Below, piece after piece: positions 44,069-55,900 of a stretch of DNA of 64,000 nt. A program made the position numbers and the translations under genes. Each line of letters opens with the position of its first letter. Positions within the stretch are counted from its first letter, which is position 1. A model generated the notes under the pieces. That model had not been told where the DNA came from and made no database searches. It worked only from the letters and a program-made list of their open reading frames with translations. Location of the stretch: the NCBI RefSeq assembly GCF_000708595.2, contig NZ_JARP01000004.1:62001-126000 (forward strand), given 5' to 3'. This stretch comes from Flavobacterium sp. KJJ. Its GTDB lineage: Bacteria > Bacteroidota > Bacteroidia > Flavobacteriales > Flavobacteriaceae.

Positions 44069-45649
44069 ATGCTTGAGAACTTTCCTTTTTATTTAGGCCT
44101 TTTAATAATTATTTTATTGCTGATAATGCTTGCCAATAAAATAAAAGTAGCTTATCCTGTACTGCTTGTATTGGCAGGACTTGCTATAAGTTTTATTCCT
44201 GGCGTACCTGTTATAAACATCGAACCCGAACTTATATTCTTTATTTTCCTGCCTCCATTACTATATGAAGCAGCCTGGACAGTTTCTTGGAAAGAATTAT
44301 GGCGCTGGCGCCGCATTATTACAAGTTTTGCATTTGTCGTTGTTTTTCTGTCGGCATTATCTGTAGCTTTAGTAGCCAATTATCTTATTCCTGGATTTTC
44401 ATTAGCATTAGGTTTTGTACTTGGTGGAATCGTTTCTCCTCCAGATGCAGTAAGTGCTGGCGCTATTTTAAAATTTGTAAAAGTACCCAAAACAATTTCG
44501 TCAATTTTAGAGGGAGAAAGCTTATTGAATGACGCTTCATCGTTGATTATTTTCAGATTTGCAATGATCGCAGTTGCAACAGAACAATTTTTATTTTATA
44601 AAGCCGCGGCGAGTTTCAGCTGGATGATTTTTGGCGGCGTAGGCATTGGCTTATTAATTGGATGGCTTTTTATGAAAGCGCATAAATATCTGCCTACTGA
44701 TGCTAATGCAGATATCGTTTTGTCACTTCTTACACCCTATATAATCTATCTCGCTGCGGAAGAAATTCACAGCTCTGGTGTATTAGCAGTCGTAAGCGGC
44801 GGATTGTTATTATCGAATAACAGACATCGTTTTTTGAACAGCAGATCTCGTCTGCAGGGAATCAATGTTTGGGAAAGTTTTTGTTTTATTTTAAATGGAT
44901 TGGTTTTCATGCTGATCGGATTAGATTTGCCGCAAATTACAAGAGGGCTTGAAGAAGTAAATATTAGTCTTCCAACAGCAATTGGATATGGTGTTATAAT
45001 AACAGCAGTTTTAATCGTAGGCCGAATATTATCGTCTTATGGCGCGGTAGTAGTTACATTGATTGCCAGAAATTTTATTACTGTTGCTGACAGCAGAAAT
45101 CCTGGTTTGAAAACGCCCTTTATTTTGGGCTGGACCGGAATGAGAGGCGTAGTTTCATTGGCCGCTGCTTTATCAATTCCAGTTTATCTCAACAATGGCA
45201 ACGGTTTCCCACAGCGTAATTTAATCTTGTTTATAACCTTTATTGTTATTCTGCTGACTTTACTGATTCAAGGATTGACATTGCCTTATTTCATTAAAAA
45301 AATCAAGCTGACAGATATTTACGATCCTATTCCTCGAGATGAAGCTGCTAATAACATTAAACAAGAGCTTACTGCTTACACTTTAAATTATTTGAAAACA
45401 AATTACAGCGAGCAGGTTAAGAGCAATAATTCGTTACAGCATCTTATTCAGAAATGGGAACATCGCAATAATGGTGTTGATGACGAGTCTATAGGAACAG
45501 ATCTTAAAGATATTTATCTTGATTTATTAGTGCAGCAGAGGCAGTGGCTTATAAATAAAAACAAGGAAGATAAAACTTTAGACGAGTCGATTATAAGACG
45601 TCAAATGCATTATTTAGATATCGAAGAAGAAAAACTCCGCTATATCTAA
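44069..45649 (+). CDS. Na+/H+ antiporter, CPA1 family (NhaP-like)
   Basis: 526 residues, about 12 transmembrane helices then a ~110-residue hydrophilic tail with a coiled coil (QRQWLINKNKEDKT). Signature motifs: FIFLPPLLYEAAW, GGIVSPPDAVSAGAIL, ILEGESLLNDASSLIIFRF (ion-binding Asp) and LGWTGMRGVVSLAAALSIP. It swaps cytoplasmic Na+ or K+ for H+. It ends at a strong bidirectional terminator facing xylA. Confidence 0.92.
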   Translation: MLENFPFYLGLLIIILLLIMLANKIKVAYPVLLVLAGLAISFIPGVPVINIEPELIFFIFLPPLLYEAAWTVSWKELWRWRRIITSFAFVVVFLSALSVALVANYLIPGFSLALGFVLGGIVSPPDAVSAGAILKFVKVPKTISSILEGESLLNDASSLIIFRFAMIAVATEQFLFYKAAASFSWMIFGGVGIGLLIGWLFMKAHKYLPTDANADIVLSLLTPYIIYLAAEEIHSSGVLAVVSGGLLLSNNRHRFLNSRSRLQGINVWESFCFILNGLVFMLIGLDLPQITRGLEEVNISLPTAIGYGVIITAVLIVGRILSSYGAVVVTLIARNFITVADSRNPGLKTPFILGWTGMRGVVSLAAALSIPVYLNNGNGFPQRNLILFITFIVILLTLLIQGLTLPYFIKKIKLTDIYDPIPRDEAANNIKQELTAYTLNYLKTNYSEQVKSNNSLQHLIQKWEHRNNGVDDESIGTDLKDIYLDLLVQQRQWLINKNKEDKTLDESIIRRQMHYLDIEEEKLRYI

Positions 45650-45665
45650 AAATGATTTATTTTAA

Positions 45666-45706
45666 TAAGAATTATCCATTTCATTCAATAAAATGGATAA
45701 TTCTTA
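45666..45706 (+). terminator. Bidirectional terminator between antiporter gene and xylA
   Basis: A perfect 16-bp stem TAAGAATTATCCATTT / AAATGGATAATTCTTA with a 9-nt loop. T-rich DNA follows on either strand. It is placed between two convergent genes, 17 bp past one stop and 12 bp past the other. Confidence 0.85.
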
Positions 45707-45717
45707 AATTTGAAAAT

Positions 45718-47046
45718 TTATAAGTATCGGTTAATAATATTTTCGAAAAGTTCTTGTTTACCGCTTTTCAATTCTATTTCCTCGTTTTCTTGAGCAATTG
45801 CGTACAGATCTTTAAAGTTTAATTTTCCTTCCTCAAATTCTTTTCCCTTTCCAGTATCAAAAGAACTATAACGCTGTTGTCGCAAACTTTCATAAGGCGA
45901 AGAGGTAATAATCTTATCAGCGGTGAGTAATGCTCTTGCAAAAGTATCTGCTCCACCAATATGAGCCAAAAAGATATCTTCAATATCTGTAGAATTTCTT
46001 CTAATTTTTGCATCAAAATTTACTCCACCGCCCTGAATCCCGCCAGCTTTAAGAAAAACCAGCATAGCCTCTGTAACTTCATATACATTATTAGGGAATT
46101 GACTTGTATCCCAGCCATTATGATAGTCTCCTCGATTTGCATCAATACTGCCGAGCATTCCGGCTTTTGAAGCCACTTCAAGTTCATGAGCAAATGTATG
46201 CTGTGCCAGTGTAGCGTGATTTACTTCAATATTTAATTTGAAATCTTTTTCAAGTCCGTATTCACGCAAAAAGCCAATTGTCGTTGCACAGTCAAAATCG
46301 TATTGATGTTTTAAAGGTTCCATAGGTTTTGGTTCTATTAAAAAATTTCCTTTAAAACCTTGTTCTCTAGCATAATCACGCGCCTGAGCAAGAAATTGTC
46401 CTAAGTGGTCCAATTCTCTTTTCATATCTGTATTAAGGAGCGTCATGTAACCTTCTCTTCCTCCCCAAAAAATATAATTTTCTCCGTCTAAAGCAATGGT
46501 CGCATCCATCGCTAACTTAACTTGTCCTGCGGCTCTGGCCAATACTTTAAAATCAGGATTTGTTGCAGCGCCATTCATATAACGCGGATTTGAAAAACAA
46601 TTGGCAGTTCCCCAAAGAACTTTTATGCCAGAAGAATCCATTTTCTCCTTTAAATACGTTGTCATTGTATTCAATCGAAGTTCTGACTGTGTAAAACTTT
46701 GACCTTCCTGAACCAAGTCGTAGTCATGAAAGCAAAAATAATCAAAGCCCATTTTACTGATAAATTCAAATGCTGCATCTGCTCTTTTCTTTGCCGCCTG
46801 AATAGGTTCTCTGAATTCGTTCCATGCAAATTGGTGTGTTCCTTGTCCAAAAAGATCTGAACCGTTTCCGCCAAAGCTGGGCCAATATGAAATTGCAAAT
46901 TTAAAATGCTCTCTCATTGTTTTACCAGCAACTACTTGATCTGGATTATAATATCGAAATGCTAAAGGATTATCGGAATCTTTTCCTTCATAATTAATTT
47001 TTCCTATTCCTTTGTAATACTCCTTATCTCCCCAAACATCACTCAT
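45718..47046 (-). CDS. xylA: Xylose isomerase (class II)
   Basis: 442 residues, usual length for the class II enzyme. Active-site motifs: YFCFHDYDLVQEG (catalytic His), FWGGREGYMTLLNTD, LIEPKPMEPLKHQYDFD (metal Glu and Lys), LNIEVNHATLAQHTFAHEL (metal Glu, His) and LGSIDANRGDYHNGWDTSQF (metal Asp). It converts D-xylose to D-xylulose. No xylulokinase or xylose transporter is in the window next to it, so the usual xyl operon is split here or lies elsewhere. Confidence 0.96.
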   Translation of the reverse strand: MSDVWGDKEYYKGIGKINYEGKDSDNPLAFRYYNPDQVVAGKTMREHFKFAISYWPSFGGNGSDLFGQGTHQFAWNEFREPIQAAKKRADAAFEFISKMGFDYFCFHDYDLVQEGQSFTQSELRLNTMTTYLKEKMDSSGIKVLWGTANCFSNPRYMNGAATNPDFKVLARAAGQVKLAMDATIALDGENYIFWGGREGYMTLLNTDMKRELDHLGQFLAQARDYAREQGFKGNFLIEPKPMEPLKHQYDFDCATTIGFLREYGLEKDFKLNIEVNHATLAQHTFAHELEVASKAGMLGSIDANRGDYHNGWDTSQFPNNVYEVTEAMLVFLKAGGIQGGGVNFDAKIRRNSTDIEDIFLAHIGGADTFARALLTADKIITSSPYESLRQQRYSSFDTGKGKEFEEGKLNFKDLYAIAQENEEIELKSGKQELFENIINRYL

Positions 47047-47231
47047 CTTAATAATTTTTAACCTATTTTTTATTTTTTTTTGAGGCCAAAGATATACTTT
47101 AACCTAGCATATGAAAAGTTAAAATTTGGTTGAAAATAAAAAATTTTTTGGAATTCGGCATTAAATAAAAAATCAAATATTTTCTTTGATCTATCTGATG
47201 AGAAGAAGGGTTTCGATTAAAAATTGAATTT

Positions 47232-47402
47232 TTATTCCTCTGCCGGCACGAGTTGATCTTCAATAAATTTTCCTGTATTGATATTCCCAATTTCATCTTC
47301 CCATTGTGTAACTACATTTTCAATAAGTTCTGGTTCGAATCCTATTACCTTCATAACTTGATTGCCAAATTCTTGTCGTACTTTTTGTCCTGTTTTAAAC
47401 AT
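47232..47402 (-). CDS. Small YodC/DUF2158-like protein
   Basis: 56 residues. It runs from ATG 47402 to a TAA at 47232. It starts MFKTGQKVRQEFGNQVMKVI, has a central VVTQWEDEIGNINTGKFIED and ends LVPAEE. The pattern resembles the short YodC family (FKxGDxVxxKSGGPxMxV...W), a one-domain SH3-like protein of unknown function. Codon use and the A-rich leader (CTTTTATTTAAA-type) look normal. It lies 185 bp upstream of xylA, same strand. Confidence 0.6.
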   Translation of the reverse strand: MFKTGQKVRQEFGNQVMKVIGFEPELIENVVTQWEDEIGNINTGKFIEDQLVPAEE

Positions 47403-47640
47403 GATTTCTTTTATTTAAATATTACTAAAAAATTTATGTGTTATCATTTGAATGAAGTAAAATTAAATTTATTGATCTGTATTATTTTATATCATTATCT
47501 GCTCAATTTATATGATTTAGCAGTATTGAAATCAGCTGATTAAACTTTCAATTCTGCAAAATACTGCGATCATTATATAAATACATACTCCTGAAAATTC
47601 CATAACTTTAAACATTATACACTTATAAAATAAAGTTATT

Positions 47641-48690
47641 ATGAGCGACATTGCCAGACGTTTTCCCGAGAATCCATTGCTGATGCCAAAAGATCTAAAA
47701 GCCAGCAGTACAGAACTTCAAATTATAAGCCTTTTAAATCCTGGTGTTTTTGTTTTTGAAAATAAGACTTGGCTGCTGGTCAGAGTAGCAGAATCGATAG
47801 CTCAAAAAGAAGGTGTTATTTTTTTTCCTGTCATTAATGCATTGGGTAAAGTAGAAATTATTGAAATTCCCTTAAATGATCCAGATCTTGTGGCGAATGA
47901 CCCGAGAGTAATTAAATATAAAGGGTTGGACTACCTGACCACACTTTCGCATCTTAGATTACTTTGCAGTGATGACGGCAGAAAATTCTATGAGCCAGAG
48001 CATGATGCATTATTAATGGGTTCTGGGATTTTAGAACAATTTGGTATAGAAGACTGCAGAGTCAGTAAATTAGAAGACACTTATTACCTTACTTATACGG
48101 CAGTTTCTGAAAACGGTGTTGGTGTTGGACTTAGAACTACTAAAAACTGGAAAAGCTTTGAAAATAAAGGAATGATTTTTCCACCTCATAATAAAGACTG
48201 TGCTATTTTTGAAGAATTGGTAAACGGAAAATTCTATGCCTTGCATCGTCCTTCCAGCCCAGAAATTGGAGGAAATTTTATTTGGCTTTCTGAATCGCCA
48301 GATGGCATTCATTGGGGAAATCACAAATGCATTATAAAAACACGACAAGGACTTTGGGACAGCGCGAGAGTTGGTGCTGGAGCTGCGCCAATTAAAACAC
48401 ATAAAGGTTGGCTCGAAATTTATCACGGAGCAAATGCTGAACATCAATATTGTCTTGGCGCCTTTTTGATGGACCTCGAAGATCCATCTAAAGTTCTTGC
48501 CCGTACATTAGAACCTATTATGCTTCCGCAGGAAAATTATGAATTGAGCGGTTTCTTTGGTTATGTCGTTTTCACAAATGGACACGTTGTAAATGGTGAT
48601 AAATTGACTATTTACTATGGAGCTGCTGATGAATTTGTCTGCGGGGCCGATTTTTCTATAAATGAAATACTTTCGTATTTAGAAGTTTAA
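47641..48690 (+). CDS. Glycoside hydrolase family 130 phosphorylase
   Basis: 349 residues, five-bladed propeller. The GH130 features FGIEDCRVSKLEDTYYLTYT (catalytic Asp, phosphate-binding Arg), KDCAIFEELVNGKFYALHRP and YHGANAEHQYCLGAFLMDLE are clear. Such enzymes phosphorolyse beta-mannosides (for example mannosyl-glucose or mannosyl-N-acetylglucosamine) to mannose-1-phosphate. No signal peptide, so it acts on imported oligosaccharides in the cytoplasm. No transporter is next to it. It is convergent with the REC-kinase gene, 9 bp between stops. Confidence 0.9.
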   Translation: MSDIARRFPENPLLMPKDLKASSTELQIISLLNPGVFVFENKTWLLVRVAESIAQKEGVIFFPVINALGKVEIIEIPLNDPDLVANDPRVIKYKGLDYLTTLSHLRLLCSDDGRKFYEPEHDALLMGSGILEQFGIEDCRVSKLEDTYYLTYTAVSENGVGVGLRTTKNWKSFENKGMIFPPHNKDCAIFEELVNGKFYALHRPSSPEIGGNFIWLSESPDGIHWGNHKCIIKTRQGLWDSARVGAGAAPIKTHKGWLEIYHGANAEHQYCLGAFLMDLEDPSKVLARTLEPIMLPQENYELSGFFGYVVFTNGHVVNGDKLTIYYGAADEFVCGADFSINEILSYLEV

Positions 48691-48699
48691 ATACAATTA

Positions 48700-49926
48700 T
48701 TAGCTAGCAGGAATATAAATATTAAAAGTTGCGCCCTTCATGGGTTCGCCCGTTGCGTTGATATGACCATTGTGATTTTCAACTATTTTTTTGACAATCG
48801 CAAGGCCAATCCCTGTTCCATCATACATGTCTTTACTATGTAATTTTTGAAAGACGCCAAATATTTTTTCACTGTGCTGCGGTTCAAATCCGATTCCGTT
48901 ATCGCCAAAACTGATGTGGCAATAGTCAACATTTGGGGCTAATTTTTCTTTTTCTAAATTGGCTCCACTTACGAGCTGACTTTTAATATTTATTTCAAGC
49001 GGTACTTCTGTTCTTGAAAATTTTATAGCATTATGTATTAAATTTTCCATTAATTGAACAAACTGAAAAGGAATTATAGTAATTACTCCATGAAAATCAG
49101 TTGTAATTGTTGCATTCTTCTCTAACAAATTTTCATGCAATGCTATTTTTACATCAGAAATAACAGTATTTAAATCAACCTTTTCGAATCTGCGATCAAC
49201 AATAGTAGTACGAGAGAAAGTCAAAAGACTGTTTATAAGCTCTCGCATTCGGTTTGTCGAATAGAGAATTCTGTTAAACTTATGTTTACCGTCTTCAGAT
49301 AAATTTGGGTATTCATTGGAAAGAAGAAGATTGACAAAGGTCTGGATTTTTCGTAAAGGTTCCTGAAGATCATGACTTGATATATAAGTAAAGGCATCCA
49401 GTTCCATATTTTTCTTTCTGAGTTCTTCTGCGTGCTTTTCAATTGCTGCATATTGTGAAGCAAGTTCTGAATTCGATTTTAAAATTATTTCATTAAGGGC
49501 TTTTGTCTCTTCTTCCTTAATTTGTAATTCTCTATTTTTCTTAAACAATTCAGTAAAAACCATCACCTTTGCCTGCAATATTTCTGGAGACAAAGGTTTA
49601 ATCATATAATCAACAGCACCAGATTGATATCCCTTGAAAATGTATTCAGTAGTATTCATATTTGCCGTCAAAAAAATGATAGGAACATGTTTTAGTTTAT
49701 CACTTTGGCGAATGAGTTCGGCTGTTTCAAAACCATCCATCAATGGCATTTGAACATCCATAAGTATAATAGCAAAATCCTGATTTTTCAATAATATCCG
49801 CAATGCATCTTTTCCAGATGTTGCTTCAACAAATTGATAACCGCGATCTGCCAGGATGACTTGCAAAGAAAGTAGGTTTTCTTTTTTGTCATCGACTATT
49901 AAGATTTTAATTGCATTCTCTACCAT
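48700..49926 (-). CDS. Response regulator-histidine kinase fusion (REC-HisKA-HATPase)
   Basis: 408 residues. REC domain first (KILIVDDKKENLLSLQVIL; Asp in FAIILMDVQMPLMDG), then a coiled coil (residues about 130-165), a HisKA segment with ISSHDLQEPLRKIQ and an HATPase domain (NLIHNAIKFSRTEV, FGDNGIGFEP, TGIGLAIVKKIVENH). A receiver at the N-terminus suggests it is itself phosphorylated by another kinase. It begins 20 bp after the poly-HAMP kinase stop, so it is probably its direct partner. Confidence 0.92.
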   Translation of the reverse strand: MVENAIKILIVDDKKENLLSLQVILADRGYQFVEATSGKDALRILLKNQDFAIILMDVQMPLMDGFETAELIRQSDKLKHVPIIFLTANMNTTEYIFKGYQSGAVDYMIKPLSPEILQAKVMVFTELFKKNRELQIKEEETKALNEIILKSNSELASQYAAIEKHAEELRKKNMELDAFTYISSHDLQEPLRKIQTFVNLLLSNEYPNLSEDGKHKFNRILYSTNRMRELINSLLTFSRTTIVDRRFEKVDLNTVISDVKIALHENLLEKNATITTDFHGVITIIPFQFVQLMENLIHNAIKFSRTEVPLEINIKSQLVSGANLEKEKLAPNVDYCHISFGDNGIGFEPQHSEKIFGVFQKLHSKDMYDGTGIGLAIVKKIVENHNGHINATGEPMKGATFNIYIPAS

Positions 49927-49946
49927 TATACTTTTGAATATAATTA

Positions 49947-52900
49947 TTATTTAAGCCATACACGCATAAGAGAGGAAAGCTGTTCAACATTCACTGGTTT
50001 TGTCATATAATCTGAGGCACCTGATTCTATGCAGCGTTGTCTATCACCTTTCATTGCTTTTGCTGTTACTGCTATGATTGTTAAATCTTTGTGTTTGGCA
50101 TCTTTTCTAATGCGTTTCATGGTTTCATATCCATCCATTTCTGGCATCATGATATCCATTAAAACGATATCAATTGCAGGATCTTCATTAAGAAGATCAA
50201 TTGCTTCCTGACCGCTTTCGGCACTTATAACATCCAATCCGTAACGTTCAAGAGCAGTTGTCAATGCAAATAAATTACGAACGTCATCATCAACCAGCAA
50301 TACTTTCTTACCGACTAATACATCTTCTTTCAAATAAAAAGATTCAATTGTTTCTCTCATTGCATCTGGCAGTTCTTTATGTACACGGTGCATAAATAAA
50401 GCTGTTTGATCAATAAGTTCATCCATAGAATTTGCGCTTTTTGTAATAATACTGTGAGCAAATCGATTCAATTTTACCTTTTGTTTCTTATCAACATCTC
50501 CTGCGGAATGTATAATAATTGCCGTTTCTTGTCCTGCAATATTATTTTCAAGATCGGTAATAAGATCAAGTCCATCTGCATCTGGCAATACTAAATCTAA
50601 GATAATACAATCAAATGATTTTTCTCTTATAAGTGCAACTGCTTCAGCGGCCGTTTTTGCACTAAAAACAGTTATGTCTTCACCGCTCACTGCTTGCAAA
50701 ATTCTGTCTAATTCCTGCTGATTGTCGTCTACAATTAGTAAGTTTTTAGCTTTTTTATTTTTGAAATCGTGAATATCGTTAAAAAGATAAGCCAGGGAAT
50801 CATTTTTTACGGGTTTAAGAAAGAAGTTTCTCGCGCCTCGTTTAAGCCCTTTATTTCTTTCATCTTCTCCAGAAATGATGTAAACCGGAATATGACGCAG
50901 GTTAAAATCGGTTTTAAGCCTGTCCAGGATTTTCCATCCGCTAGTATCTGGCATATTAAGATCCATTGTAATAGCATGGGGATGAAACTGGTTTATAAAA
51001 TCAATAACATCATTTCCTTTTGTAGTTACAATTGCCTTAATTCCATTAATGTGCGCCTGCTCGAGCATAATTTTAGCAAAAGTTAAATTATCTTCAGCAA
51101 TCAATAATACTTTATCGCCTGGTTTAATATCTGTTCTGTCATCACCTACCTCATCAACAAAGAATAAATCAATATCAGATCGATTAAATTTTTCCGATGG
51201 CAGTGATTTGATTCGGCCTTTTACGTCTGGTTCCTCTGTAAATTCAATATCTTCTATTTCAGAAATGTCAACATATTGCAAAGGAAGGAACAGTGTAAAT
51301 TTACTTCCAATGTTGGTCTCGCTTTCCAGTTCAATACTTCCTCCTAATAAATCAGAAAGCCCACGGCTGATTGATAATCCCAATCCTGTTCCTCCATATT
51401 TTCGGCTTGTTGAACCTTCGGCTTGCTGGAAAGCTTCAAAAATGATGTTTTGTTTTTCTTTAGAAATACCAATTCCTGTATCTGAAATTTCAAAAGCGAC
51501 TACTGCTTCTGCATTTTCTAAGCTTGCATTAGTCGTTTTCCAGTTGTTGCTTGCTCGGTATATTTTTAGCTGAACTTCACCTTTTTCAGTGAATTTAAAT
51601 GAATTAGATAAAAGATTTTTTAAGATTTGATTTAATCGCTGTGAATCGGTTTCCATCAATTCAGGAAGTTCATCATCCATACTGATTTTAAAACGAAGGT
51701 GTTTCGCTTCTGCAATAGGATTAAAAGTAGATTCAACAAATCGGCTGATTTCGGCAAAACTAATCGGATTGTAATCGACAGAAATATATCCAGATTCGAT
51801 TTTTGATAAATCTAGAATGTCATTAATCAGCTGAATAAGGTCATCTCCGCATGAATTAATCGTTTTGGCAAATTGAATCTGTTTTTCAGAAAGATTTCCA
51901 TCTCTATTGGCGATTAATTCGTTGGCCAAGATCTGTAAACTGTTCAGCGGTGTTCTTAGCTCGTGCGACATATTCGCCAAGAACTCCGATTTATATTTTG
52001 ATGTTAAAGTCAGCTGATCTGCTTTTTCTTCCAAAGCTTTTCTTGCAACCTCAACCTCTTGATTTTTCAACTCCACTTCTTCCTTCTGATTTGCCAATAA
52101 GAAAGCTTTTTCTTCTAATTCTTCGTTGGTGTTTTTCAATACTTCTTGCTGACTTTTCAGCTCGCCTGCCAGCGATTGTGACTGTACCAAAAGTTCCTCC
52201 GTTCTTGAATTCGACTCAATTGTGTTCAATACAATTCCGATACTTTCTGTCAATCCTTCCAAGAAATCTAAGTGTGTCTGACTAAAGGTATCAAGCGATG
52301 CCAATTCAATAACTGCTTTAAGCTGTCCTTCAAACAATACAGGCAAAATAATTACGTCCTGCGGTTTCGCATCTCCCAAACCAGAATTAATTCTGATATA
52401 ATCTTTAGGAACATTGCTCAAAATAATTCTTTCTTTTTCTATCGCAACCTGACCAATAAGTCCTTCTCCCATTGCATATTGCGTAGGCGAATTTTTTCTT
52501 TTGATATAGGCGTAAGAAGCAATTAAATTTAATTTAGAATCCTCAAAGTTTTCATCTTCCTGTAAAATATAGAACAGTCCATGCTGTGCGGTTACAACCG
52601 TTGCGAGCTCAGAAAGGATTTTTTTGGTAACCGAATTCAACTCTTTTTGCCCTTGAAGCATTTGGGTAAATTTCGCCAAATTCGATTTCAGCCAGTCTTG
52701 TTCCTGATTTCTTAAAGTCGTTGCTTTAAGATTCGAAATCATCTGGTTAATAGTATCTTTTAAGGCTTCTACCTCACCTTTTGCTTCAACACCAATTGTT
52801 CGCGTTAAATCTCCTTGTGTTACCGCAGATGCCACCTCAGAAATCGCACGCACCTGAGTTGTCAAATTCGCCGCAAGCTGGTTTACGTTTTCTGTTAAGT

Positions 52901-55900
52901 TTTTCCACGTTCCCGAAGCTCCCGGTACATTTGCCTGACCTCCTAGTTTTCCTTCGGCTCCAACCTCACGGGCAACCGTAGTTACCTGATCAGAGAACGT
53001 TGCCAAAGTATCAATCATTTCGTTGATGGTATCTGTAAGTTGTGCAACCTCACCTTTAGCATCAATAGATAATTTTTGTTTTAGATTTCCTTTTGCTACG
53101 GATGTTACAACTTTTGCAATTCCACGTACTTGGGACGTTAAGTTCGATGCCATCAAGTTAACAGAGTCTGTTAAATCTTTCCAGGTTCCGGCAACCCCTT
53201 TTACTTCAGATTGTCCTCCCAGTTTTCCTTCGGTACCAACCTCACGCGCCACACGAGTTACCTCTGATGCAAACGAGTTCAGCTGTTCCACCATCGTATT
53301 GAAAGTGTTTTTCAAATCTAAAATCTCTCCTTTTACGTCAACCGTAATAGGTTTCGAAAGGTCGCCATTGGCGACGGCTTTTGTTACTTCAGCAATATTA
53401 CGCACCTGATCCGTTAAGTTCGATGCCATCTGGTTAACCGAATCCGTTAAATCTTTCCATGTTCCTGCAACTCCGGGAACGAATGCCTGACCTCCCAGTT
53501 TTCCATCAGTACCTACCTCACGCGCCACACGAGTTACCTCTGATGCGAAGGCACGAAGCTGATCCACCATCGTATTTACCGTTTCTTTCAATTGCAGAAT
53601 CTCTCCACGAACGTCGGCCGTAATTTTCTTCGACATATCTCCGTTTGCTACGGCAATCGTTACCTCGGCAATATTACGTACCTGTGTGGTTAAGTTACCC
53701 GCCATCTGATTAACAGAATCCGTTAAATCTTTCCATGTTCCCGCGACTCCAGGTACATTCGCCTGACCTCCCAGTTTTCCTTCGGTACCAACCTCACGCG
53801 CCACACGAGTTACCTCTGAGGCAAACTCACGAAGCTGATCCACCATCGTATTTAAGGTTTCTTTTAACTGAAGAATCTCTCCACGAACGTCAACCGTAAT
53901 TTTTCGGGACATATCTCCGTTTGCTACGGCAATCGCCACATCGGCAATATTACGTACCTGAGCAGTTAAGTTACCCGCCATCTGGTTAACAGAATCTGTC
54001 AAATCTTTCCAGGTTCCTGCAACTCCAGGTACATTCGCCTGACCTCCCAGTTTTCCTTCTGTACCAACCTCACGTGAAACCCTCGTTACCTCCGAAGCAA
54101 AGCCTCGAAGCTGATCCACCATGGTATTAATTGTATTTTTAAGCTCAAGGATTTCTCCTTTTACGTCTACTGTAATTTGTAATGATAAATCGCCTTTTGC
54201 AACTGCAGTTGTTACCTCGGCAATGTTACGTACCTGACCTGTAAGATTCGATGCCATCTGGTTTACCGAATCTGTTAAATCTTTCCACGTTCCACCAACA
54301 CCTTCTACCTGAGCCTGCCCTCCCAGTTTACCTTCGGTACCAACCTCACGTGCCACACGGGTTACCTCTGATGCAAATGAGTTCAGCTGGCCCACCATCG
54401 TATTAATGGTGTTTTTAAGCTCAAGGATCTCTCCTTTTGTATCTACGGTAATCTGACGCGATAAATCGCCTTTTGCTACCGCTGTCGTCACCTCTGCAAT
54501 GTTACGTACCTGACCAGTTAAGTTGGATGCCATCTGATTTACAGAATCTGTTAAATCTTTCCAGGTTCCTCCAACTCCTTTTACTTTTGCCTGACCTCCC
54601 AGTTTTCCTTCAGTTCCTACCTCAAGTGCCACACGCGTTACCTCAGATGAGAACGAGTTCAGCTGATCCACCATCGTATTAATGGTTTTCTTCAACTCGA
54701 GAATTTCTCCTTCGGCTACAGCTGTAATTTTTTTCGAAAGGTCGCCATTTGCTACCGCCGTTGTTACCTCGGCAATATTACGTACCTGACCCGTTAAGTT
54801 CGAGGCCATTTGGTTCACGGAATCGGTTAAATCTTTCCAGGTTCCTCCAACTCCTTTTACTTTTGCCTGACCTCCCAGTTTTCCTTCTGAACCTACCTCA
54901 CGTGCCACACGGGTTACCTCGGCACCAAAGGAGTTCAGCTGATCCACCATGGTATTGATTGTATTTTTAAGTTCCAAGATTTCTCCCGCAACGTTTACCG
55001 TAATTTTTTTAGATAAATCGCCTTTTGCTACCGCGGTTGTCACCTCAGCAATATTACGTACCTGACCTGTTAAGTTCGATGCCATTTGATTAACGGAATC
55101 GGTCAAATCTTTCCAAACTCCACCAACACCTCGCACTTTTGCCTGACCTCCCAGTTTTCCTTCAGAACCCACCTCTCTTGCCACACGCGTTACCTCAGAA
55201 GAAAAGGAATTAAGCTGATCCACCATTGTGTTAATCGTATCTTTCAGCTCTAGGATTTCTCCTTTTACGTCAACCGTAATTTTTTTAGATAAATCTCCTT
55301 TTGCTACCGCTGTGGTTACATCGGCAATATTACGCACCTGACCTGTTAAATTCGATGCCATTTGGTTTACAGAGTCTGTTAAATCTTTCCAGGTTCCACC
55401 AACTCCTTTTACTTGTGCCTGTCCTCCCAGTTTTCCTTCGGTTCCTACCTCTCTTGCCACACGCGTTACCTCAGATGAAAACGAGTTCAGCTGATCCACC
55501 ATCGTATTGATGGTATTTTTAAGTTCCAGGATTTCTCCTTTTACGTCTACGGTAATCTTTTTAGATAAATCCCCTTTTGCTACCGCCGTTGTTACGTCGG
55601 CAATATTACGTACCTGACCCGTTAAGTTCGATGCCATTTTATTTACAGAGTCGGTCAAATCTTTCCAAACTCCACCAACACCTCGCACTTTTGCCTGACC
55701 TCCCAGTTTTCCTTCGGTACCCACCTCACGCGCCACACGGGTTACCTCCATCGAGAATAAATTCAGCTGTTTTACCATTCCGTTTACCTCTTTGGCAATT
55801 CTGAGGAATTCTCCCTGAAGCGGGTTTCCTTCAATAGAAAGTGGCATTTCCTGAGATAAATTTCCTTTTGCAACCGATGTGATTACGTGCGCAATTTCAA

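Noticed and set aside
47253..47543. Plus-strand frame of 96 codons
   Set aside because: It is opposite a better small gene (47232-47402) and has Phe/Tyr/Leu-rich chance composition.
54473..55804. Repeated plus-strand frames of about 69-75 codons ([18 protein letters not shown]) opposite the HAMP repeats
   Set aside because: They recur with the 276-bp period and are antisense shadows of the repeat-coding strand; Pro/Leu-rich with no independent signals.
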